Origin: Anaerolineae bacterium
Lineage (GTDB): Bacteria > Chloroflexota > Anaerolineae > E26-bin7
DNA: 6,882 bases
Assembly: GCA_029933115.1 (NCBI GenBank)
Contig: JAOZOT010000187.1
Coordinates: forward strand, 1 to 6,882
Reading direction: 5' to 3'
The notes beneath the pieces were generated by a model. It saw nothing but the letters and a program-made list of their open reading frames with translations, was not told the origin of the DNA and made no database searches. A program made the translations under genes and the position numbers. Below are positions 1 to 3,205 of this stretch, piece by piece (within the stretch, counting starts at the first letter, position 1; every line of letters starts with the position of its first letter).

Positions 1-10
1 CCCCTCCCTC
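1..10 (-). promoter_or_regulatory. Probable ribosome binding site of groEL (gene lies outside window)
   Basis: Read on the minus strand, the bases just after the groES stop codon are GAGGGAGGGG, a purine-rich Shine-Dalgarno-like tract that runs to the window edge. In bacteria groES is normally followed at once by groEL. The inference is that a groEL start codon lies a few bases beyond position 1. No groEL coding sequence is visible here. Confidence 0.5.
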
Positions 11-16
11 GTTGAC

Positions 17-316
17 TCACTTCTCAACGATAGCCAGGATGTCACTTTCCCTCAGGATCAGGACTTTCTTATCGGGTTCGAGCTTGACCTCGGTGCCGGC
101 GTATTTGGCGTAGAGGACGCGGTCGCCTTCTTTGACGTCCATAGGGATGCGCTCGCCCTCTTCATCCTTGCGGCCGGGGCCAACGGCCAACACCTTACCT
201 TCCTGAGGCTTCTCCTTGGCCGTCTCCGGCAGGATGATGCCGCCGGCGGTTTTCTCTTCCCGCTCAATGGGCTCCACCACAACTCGGTCGCCCAGAGGTT
301 TAAGCTTGATAGCCAT
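17..316 (-). CDS. groES: Co-chaperonin GroES (Cpn10)
   Basis: This is the 10-kDa co-chaperonin, the heptameric lid of GroEL that closes the folding chamber in the cytoplasm. The 99-residue length is normal for the family. The N-terminal KPLGDRVVVEP core (residues 6-16) is typical. It is followed by the GroEL-contacting mobile loop (about 19-36) with the GGIIL contact segment (25-29), then VGPG (45-48) leading into the roof loop, and the C-terminal VLILRESDILAI strand (85-96). The ATG at 316 is chosen because an AGGAGGT ribosome binding site lies 9 bases upstream. The other ATG at 324 is out of frame. The gene has its own promoter overlapped by a CIRCE operator, so HrcA-repressed heat-shock control is expected. 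groEL probably follows immediately outside the window. Identity is secure. Confidence 0.98.
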   Translation of the reverse strand: MAIKLKPLGDRVVVEPIEREEKTAGGIILPETAKEKPQEGKVLAVGPGRKDEEGERIPMDVKEGDRVLYAKYAGTEVKLEPDKKVLILRESDILAIVEK

Positions 317-325
317 CTTCTCATT

Positions 326-332
326 ACCTCCT
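326..332 (-). promoter_or_regulatory. Ribosome binding site of groES
   Basis: AGGAGGT on the minus strand, 9 bases before the groES ATG. It is a near-perfect match to the anti-Shine-Dalgarno sequence and fixes the start at 316. Confidence 0.85.
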
Positions 333-357
333 CGCTAAATTTTTGCAGATACAAACT

Positions 358-384
358 TTAGCACTCTTAGACCCAGAGTGCTAA
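358..384 (-). promoter_or_regulatory. CIRCE operator (HrcA binding site)
   Basis: TTAGCACTC, nine bases, then GAGTGCTAA: both 9-bp arms match the CIRCE consensus exactly and form a perfect inverted repeat. CIRCE is the DNA target of the HrcA repressor, which releases groESL (and in many bacteria dnaK operons) on heat shock. Here the operator begins 3 bases downstream of the putative -10 box. It therefore covers the expected transcription start and lies in the groES 5' leader. It is about 40 bp upstream of the groES ATG. No hrcA gene is in the window, so the repressor must be encoded elsewhere. Confidence 0.97.
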
Positions 385-387
385 CAA

Positions 388-416
388 ATAATACCACAAT
401 ATTGTCAAAAGCGCAA
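388..416 (-). promoter_or_regulatory. groES promoter (vegetative sigma type, extended -10)
   Basis: On the minus strand the -10 box TATTAT (388-393) is preceded by TGG, giving an extended -10 (TGn). Exactly 17 bases upstream lies TTGCGC (411-416), a weak -35 matching three of six consensus bases. The predicted start, about 7 bases downstream, falls inside the CIRCE operator, which fits repression by steric block. A better -35 hexamer, TTGACA (403-408), is only 9 bases from the -10 and cannot pair with it. The call is sequence-pattern inference, strengthened by the position of CIRCE. Confidence 0.65.
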
Positions 417-455
417 ATTGAGGGGGGGAAAAGGTCACACACTTGAGGAAACTGT

Positions 456-1616
456 TCACGAGGATTCGGGCGTTGGGGTCACCGTTGGGGTGGCTGTGGG
501 TAGGGGCTCCCACTCTCCGCAAAGGACCATTCCCTGGTAGGCCGGCAGGGCTGTGGGATCCATTTCCCAGGCCTTCTCCAGCCAGGGAATAGCTTCTTCG
601 CATTGATCCAGGTAGACATAAGAGAGGCCCAATTCGTAGTAATATTCGACCGAATTCAGCCCCAGTTCGATGGCCTTTTTGAGAGTGGGGATAGCTGCTT
701 CGTAATTACGCTGCACGTAATAGGTCACACCCAAGTGACCGTAGGTGGGGGCGTACTCGGGGTCCACTTCGAGGGCTGCTTCCAACTGGGTGGCGGCCAG
801 TTCATAGTCTCCTTCAGAGAAGTAGGCCCAGCCCAGCAGATCATACCCTTCGACGTTATCGGGGTCAACCTGGATCGCCTTTTGAAACTGTTCGACGGCC
901 GAATCATAGTCGGCCAGCACCAGGTAGTTTCGCCCCAGGCCGATGTAGAGGTATCCCAGTTGGGGATGCAATTCGATGGCCCTTTCGTACTCGCTGATAG
1001 CATTGCGGTAGCGTCCCTGCTTCTCCAGTACGTAGCCTAAATTGCGGTGAGCATCCACACTGGTGTCATCCAAGCTCACGGCCAATTCTGCTTCTTCGAG
1101 GGCGCGATCCCAACTGCCCAGATCGGCATAGACCTCTGCCAGGTAGGCATGGGCTTCAGCGTAGTCTGGATTCAATTGGATGGCTGTCTGGCACTTTTTG
1201 AGGGCCTCTGCGTATTGGCCGTCCCAGTCCAGGGCCATGCACAGGATGGCCAGAGTCTCGGCGTTTTCCGATTTGCTGACAGCCTCCTGCGCTCGTTGCA
1301 CCGCTTCAGCGGTGCGGCGGCGTATAGCCAGGAGTCTGGCCCAGCGCACATAAATGGAGGCATTTTCGGGGTTCAATCTGGCTGCTGTCTCGTAGAGTTG
1401 AATGGCGTCATCGAGCTTGCCCTCCCAGTAAAGTGCCTCTGCTTCGTCCAAGTACGAGGCCAGGCTTCTGGTTGGAGTGGGTGTGGGCATAAAATGACTG
1501 GTCACCAACTCCGGCCGTTGAGTAACGACGTATAGCACACCGCCGATAAGTATCAACAGGATCAGAACTCGCACCGGTGAGGATCGCCTCTTTCTCTCTG
1601 GCCGGTAGTAGTACAT
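456..1616 (-). CDS. Membrane-anchored tetratricopeptide repeat (TPR) protein
   Basis: A 386-residue protein of unknown specific function. Its short N-terminal tail is basic (RPERKRR, residues 5-11). One hydrophobic segment follows (about 16-31) and probably acts as an uncleaved signal anchor, leaving the rest outside the cytoplasm. A PTPTPT linker (44-49) leads into a TPR array of about nine 34-residue units (about 52-355). The repeat phase shows in helix-B ends such as LNP (81), LNP (148), LHP (216), VDP (250), VDP (284) and MDP (352), spaced by multiples of about 34. The second unit is degenerate. The C-terminus is a second Thr/Pro-rich tail (372-386). TPR arrays are protein-docking scaffolds, so a role in assembling an envelope complex is plausible but unproven. 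The ATG at 1616 has AAGGAG 11 bases upstream. A strong promoter lies about 165 bp upstream. No clear terminator separates the gene from groES downstream, so some read-through is possible. Confidence 0.9.
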   Translation of the reverse strand: MYYYRPERKRRSSPVRVLILLILIGGVLYVVTQRPELVTSHFMPTPTPTRSLASYLDEAEALYWEGKLDDAIQLYETAARLNPENASIYVRWARLLAIRRRTAEAVQRAQEAVSKSENAETLAILCMALDWDGQYAEALKKCQTAIQLNPDYAEAHAYLAEVYADLGSWDRALEEAELAVSLDDTSVDAHRNLGYVLEKQGRYRNAISEYERAIELHPQLGYLYIGLGRNYLVLADYDSAVEQFQKAIQVDPDNVEGYDLLGWAYFSEGDYELAATQLEAALEVDPEYAPTYGHLGVTYYVQRNYEAAIPTLKKAIELGLNSVEYYYELGLSYVYLDQCEEAIPWLEKAWEMDPTALPAYQGMVLCGEWEPLPTATPTVTPTPESS

Positions 1617-1627
1617 TACTGCTATTG

Positions 1628-1633
1628 CTCCTT
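1628..1633 (-). promoter_or_regulatory. Ribosome binding site of the TPR gene
   Basis: AAGGAG on the minus strand, 11 bases before the ATG at 1616. The spacing is slightly long but acceptable, and no better-placed start is in frame nearby. Confidence 0.65.
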
Positions 1634-1737
1634 ATCGTCGCTTCTGCGGTAGCTCTGCATTTACCGATTCGGACATTGGCCTGATAAGGCCATTGAGAAT
1701 TTACTACCAATGACGCCAAGGCACAAAGAAGTTTATG

Positions 1738-1769
1738 GTTTTTGGGCGGCGAAGCTACTGCTCAAAAAC
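1738..1769 (-). promoter_or_regulatory. Stem-loop at the 5' end of the TPR transcript
   Basis: On the minus strand GTTTTTGAGC and GCCCAAAAAC form a 10-bp stem with a single A-C mismatch and a 12-base loop. The predicted transcript start from the promoter at 1782-1810 is near 1775, so this hairpin would sit almost at the mRNA 5' end. Such hairpins often stabilise mRNA. No U-tract follows, so it is unlikely to be an attenuator. The role is inference. Confidence 0.35.
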
Positions 1770-1781
1770 ACTCTGCCGCTA

Positions 1782-1810
1782 ATTATAACATGGTCTGCTC
1801 GAACTGACAA
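1782..1810 (-). promoter_or_regulatory. Promoter of the TPR gene (extended -10)
   Basis: On the minus strand, TTGTCA (1805-1810, five of six consensus bases) is followed by a 17-base spacer and a perfect TATAAT (1782-1787). A TG one base before the -10 box makes it an extended -10. The predicted start near 1775 leaves a leader of about 160 bases before the TPR ATG. The left copy of the direct repeat flanking the mobile element begins only 3 bases beyond the -35 box. The insertion thus replaced whatever lay upstream of the -35 without destroying the core promoter. Confidence 0.85.
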
Positions 1811-1813
1811 CAT

Positions 1814-1821
1814 TGGAGCAC
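1814..1821 (+). repeat. Target-site duplication, left copy
   Basis: TGGAGCAC, directly repeated at 1976-1983 and exactly bracketing the 154-bp element. An 8-bp identity placed precisely at both element ends is the expected product of staggered-cut transposition. Confidence 0.8.
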
Positions 1822-1822
1822 A

Positions 1823-1837
1823 TTGACTTTACCCACA
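1823..1837 (+). repeat. Terminal inverted repeat, left
   Basis: TTGACTTTACCCACA, the exact reverse complement of 1960-1974. It is the left end of the MITE-like element. Confidence 0.9.
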
Positions 1838-1847
1838 AGCCCTGAAG

Positions 1848-1867
1848 CCCCCACTGCGAGGTGGGGG
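1848..1867 (+). repeat. Left side hairpin of the element
   Basis: CCCCCAC, loop TGCGAG, GTGGGGG. It is a 7-bp GC-rich stem. The equivalent position in the right arm carries a hairpin with a different but still fully paired inner stem. Confidence 0.75.
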
Positions 1868-1870
1868 TAA

Positions 1871-1914
1871 GTCACAGCCGGCCCAGGAGAAAGCTCCCCT
1901 GGGTCAGTTGTGAC
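1871..1914 (+). repeat. Central stem of the element
   Basis: The outer pair GTCACA/TGTGAC (1871-1876/1909-1914) encloses the inner pair CCCAGG/CCTGGG (1882-1887/1898-1903). This forms the axis of symmetry of the quasi-palindrome. Confidence 0.65.
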
Positions 1915-1918
1915 GGCT

Positions 1919-1937
1919 CCCCCGGTGTAGCCGGGGG
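1919..1937 (+). repeat. Right side hairpin of the element
   Basis: CCCCCGG, loop TGTAG, CCGGGGG. It is a 7-bp GC stem and the counterpart of the left side hairpin. No T-run follows, so it is not a convincing terminator. Confidence 0.75.
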
Positions 1938-1959
1938 CTTCTCGGCGCTATCCTCACGA

Positions 1960-1974
1960 TGTGGGTAAAGTCAA
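1960..1974 (-). repeat. Terminal inverted repeat, right
   Basis: TGTGGGTAAAGTCAA on the plus strand, the perfect 15-bp partner of 1823-1837. It is the right end of the MITE-like element. Confidence 0.9.
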
Positions 1975-1975
1975 G

Positions 1976-1983
1976 TGGAGCAC
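1976..1983 (+). repeat. Target-site duplication, right copy
   Basis: TGGAGCAC, identical to 1814-1821 and in the same orientation. It lies one base outside the right terminal inverted repeat, mirroring the left side. Confidence 0.8.
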
Positions 1984-2080
1984 CTTGGATCTCGCGTTGC
2001 ACGGACCTGGCTGAGCTTTCCTACAAGTGGTCACAGGTGCACCCCATCTCGACTTAGCCCTGAGCCCAGCCTGGTCGGTA

Positions 2081-2109
2081 TTGTCAAGAGGCAAAACCTT
2101 TGGTATAAT
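2081..2109 (+). promoter_or_regulatory. Promoter of the DUF4126 gene (extended -10)
   Basis: TTGTCA (2081-2086), a 17-base spacer and TATAAT (2104-2109), with TG one base before the -10 box. Both hexamers, the spacing and the extended -10 are the same as in the divergent TPR promoter. The predicted start near 2116 leaves a leader of about 20 bases before the start codon. Confidence 0.88.
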
Positions 2110-2126
2110 GGACTTGTATAGCTTGG

Positions 2127-2136
2127 AGGAGGTGAT
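2127..2136 (+). promoter_or_regulatory. Ribosome binding site of the DUF4126 gene
   Basis: AGGAGGTGAT, a 10-base match to the 16S rRNA tail. It is 4 bases (core to codon) from the ATG at 2137 and 7 from the adjacent in-frame ATG at 2140. The second ATG may therefore be the one used. Confidence 0.85.
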
Positions 2137-2709
2137 ATGATGATTGAGGCTTTCTCTAACATTGCAACCAGCCTGGGGCTCTCTGCCTCGGCCGGCTTGA
2201 ACGCTTACCTGCCCTTGTTGGTCATGGCTCTGACGGCGCGCTTGTTCCCCAGCCTGATCACCCTGAACGAGCCCTGGGATGTCCTGAGCAGTTGGTGGGT
2301 CATCGGTGTTCTGATCGTCCTGCTGTTCATTGAAATGACCGTTGACAAAATCCCGGCTGTGGACAGCGTCAACGATGTCATCCAGACCTTTGTGCGGCCG
2401 GTGGCCGGGGCCATTCTCTTCGCTGCCAGTTCCAACGTCATTGCCGACATCCACCCGGTGTTGGCCATGATCTGCGGTCTCATCCTGGCCGGCGGTGTCC
2501 ATGCAGCCAAGGCCACAGCGCGGCCGGTGATCACCGGAGCCGGCGCCGGCACCCTCAACCCGGCCGTCAGCCTGGCCGAGGATGTCGCCTCTCTGGCCGT
2601 CTCTCTGCTGGCCATCCTTGTGCCCATCCTGCTCCTGCTTCTGCTTTTGCTGGCCTTTCTCCTGGCTCTGCTGTGGTACAGACGACGCAAGGCGCGGCCC
2701 GGTTGGTGA
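2137..2709 (+). CDS. DUF4126 family integral membrane protein
   Basis: A 190-residue membrane protein (189 if the second ATG is used) of unknown biochemical function. Recognition rests on the N-terminal GLSASAGLNAYLPLL segment (14-28) and the acidic DKIPAVDSVND motif (70-80), both hallmark stretches of DUF4126 as I know the family. The RPVAGAILFA segment (87-96) and a glycine-rich stretch (about 112-140) follow. Predicted membrane segments are near 16-36, 50-68, 88-104, 108-124 and 150-180; the last is very leucine-rich. The C-terminus is basic (YRRRKAR), which suggests it faces the cytoplasm. The gene has its own strong promoter and ribosome site. The small membrane protein gene begins 33 bases after its stop and is probably co-transcribed. 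Family assignment is confident, function is not. Confidence 0.88.
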   Translation: MMIEAFSNIATSLGLSASAGLNAYLPLLVMALTARLFPSLITLNEPWDVLSSWWVIGVLIVLLFIEMTVDKIPAVDSVNDVIQTFVRPVAGAILFAASSNVIADIHPVLAMICGLILAGGVHAAKATARPVITGAGAGTLNPAVSLAEDVASLAVSLLAILVPILLLLLLLLAFLLALLWYRRRKARPGW

Positions 2710-2742
2710 GAAACGGCTACAAATAAAATTTAGGAAGGAGAA

Positions 2743-2946
2743 ATGAAAGTGGCGGAAAACTATTTGGGAGGACCGATGGAGGAGAAGAAGAGCAACACTA
2801 CTCTGATTATCATCATCGTTGTGGTAGTGATATTGATCGTGCTGTGTTGCTGCTGTGTGTTGGGTGCCATGCTCTTCGCCGGCCCCGCGGTTGGAAACGT
2901 GTTCTCCAATATCGTTGAAGGGTTGGAGATGACGCCTATGCCCTAA
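2743..2946 (+). CDS. Small single-pass membrane protein with a four-cysteine run
   Basis: A hypothetical protein of 67 residues. After a short polar N-terminus containing EEKK (13-16), one strongly hydrophobic segment (about 21-46) ends in CCCC (35-38) and a small-residue stretch. A short tail of about 20 residues follows and ends in TPMP. AGGAAGGAG (2732-2740) precedes the ATG at 2743. An in-frame ATG at 2776, with GGGAGG 4 bases upstream, would give a 56-residue protein starting MEEKK, and I cannot decide between them. The Cys run could be palmitoylation-like, metal-binding or simply membrane packing. A lipoprotein lipobox is not convincing. It follows the DUF4126 gene by 33 bases in the same direction. 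A strong hairpin lies about 50 bp beyond its stop. I do not recognise a named family. Confidence 0.7.
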   Translation: MKVAENYLGGPMEEKKSNTTLIIIIVVVVILIVLCCCCVLGAMLFAGPAVGNVFSNIVEGLEMTPMP

Positions 2947-2993
2947 AGGTCTGCATCACCTAAGCGCGGCCGCCCCGAGCTCAAGCTCAGGGC

Positions 2994-3036
2994 TGAGCGG
3001 CCCAAGCCCGCTAAAGGCGGGCTATGGGCCTGCTCA
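2994..3036 (+). repeat. Strong bulged hairpin between the small membrane protein gene and uvrC
   Basis: TGAGC, GGCCCA and AGCCCGC on the left arm (2994-3011) pair with GCGGGCT, TGGGCC and GCTCA on the right (3017-3036). The loop is TAAAG, with single-base bulges at A3024 and T3031, giving 18 base pairs in all. The left edge can instead pair with GCTCA at 2985-2989 as a smaller hairpin. There is no T-run on either strand, so it is not a textbook intrinsic terminator. It may still mark the end of the upstream transcript or act as an mRNA stabiliser or REP-like element. Confidence 0.65.
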
Positions 3037-3070
3037 AACGGCTATGCGGGGGCTTAGCTCCAGAGAGTTT

Positions 3071-3160
3071 CTACCCTCCAGCAGTATATCGGCAAAGGAG
3101 GAGTAGAGTAGGATATGGGGCTCGTTTGCAACCTGCGAAGACACGACGCCGGTCGGCGTC
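3071..3160 (+). other. Structured leader upstream of uvrC
   Basis: Two inverted repeats lie in the uvrC upstream region. CTAC-CCTCC (3071-3079) pairs with GGAGG-a-GTAG (3097-3106), a 9-bp stem with one bulge and a 17-base loop. GACGCC (3145-3150) pairs with GGCGTC (3155-3160) around a 4-base loop. I could not find a credible -35/-10 pair here, so the uvrC promoter is unlocated. The stems do not match a riboswitch class I can recognise. Confidence 0.35.
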
Positions 3161-3205
3161 TAGAAGCGGCTTGAGAGGTACTGACTCCAGCACGAGGGTT
3201 TAAGC

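Larger units (their letters stand above)
1822..1975. mobile_element. MITE-like 154-bp quasi-palindromic insertion with 8-bp target duplication
   Basis: A non-coding element bounded by perfect 15-bp terminal inverted repeats (1823-1837 and 1960-1974; outermost bases A and G do not pair) and flanked by the 8-bp direct repeat TGGAGCAC. Inside, the two halves mirror each other. GAAGCCCCC (1844-1852) matches GGGGGCTTC (1933-1941), GTCACA (1871-1876) matches TGTGAC (1909-1914), and CCCAGG (1882-1887) matches CCTGGG (1898-1903). Each arm also has its own side hairpin: CCCCCAC/GTGGGGG (1848-1854/1861-1867, 6-base loop) and CCCCCGG/CCGGGGG (1919-1925/1931-1937, 5-base loop). The whole folds as a closing stem with three arms. 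It encodes no transposase, so mobility would need one in trans. Its IS family is not identifiable from the termini alone. Alternatives such as a structured RNA are possible, but the precise direct repeat favours transposition. Confidence 0.78.
1617..2136. other. 520-bp divergent intergenic region
   Basis: The region lies between the leftward TPR gene and the rightward DUF4126 gene. From left to right it holds the TPR leader with its ribosome site and a 5'-end hairpin, the TPR promoter (1782-1810), the MITE-like insertion with its direct repeats (1814-1983), about 95 bp with no recognised feature (1984-2080), and the DUF4126 promoter and ribosome site (2081-2136). I find no convincing gene in either strand. 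The open frames across it are short or run antisense into neighbouring genes. Confidence 0.7.

Noticed and set aside
403..408. TTGACA as the groES -35 box
   Set aside because: It is only 9 bases from the TATTAT -10 box. Moving 17 bases downstream of it lands on GTTAGC inside CIRCE, which is not a -10.
603..1535. Two long open frames on the plus strand (603-1040 and 1047-1535) opposite the TPR gene
   Set aside because: They lie antisense to a clear TPR repeat protein, their sequence is the mirrored bias of the repeats, and neither has a ribosome site or domain.
1711..1730. Fragment of a CGCCAAGG/GCACAAAG-type dispersed repeat
   Set aside because: Only one short partial unit is present in the window, so it cannot be supported as a repeat.
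1919..1937. Intrinsic terminator at the CCCCCGG/CCGGGGG hairpin
   Set aside because: No T-run follows on either strand, and it is one arm of the symmetric element.
1844..1941. IS200/IS605-type end, because CCCCCGG-type hairpins are common there
   Set aside because: That family has subterminal hairpins but no terminal inverted repeats and makes no target duplication. Both are present here, and there is no TnpA or TnpB remnant.
1822..1975. tRNA or other known cloverleaf RNA
   Set aside because: The three-armed fold is superficially tRNA-like, but the closing stem is 15 bp, there is no TTC loop or CCA end, and the exact flanking direct repeat points to a mobile element.
1954..2502. 182-residue minus-strand frame over the DUF4126 gene and the right end of the element
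   Set aside because: The composition (Gln/Asp/His-rich) is typical of an antisense shadow, there is no ribosome site, and the plus-strand gene has a promoter, ribosome site and family motifs.
3040..3205. Riboswitch or T-box leader for uvrC
   Set aside because: Stems are present, but no T-box sequence or other known aptamer core could be matched, and uvrC is not a usual target.
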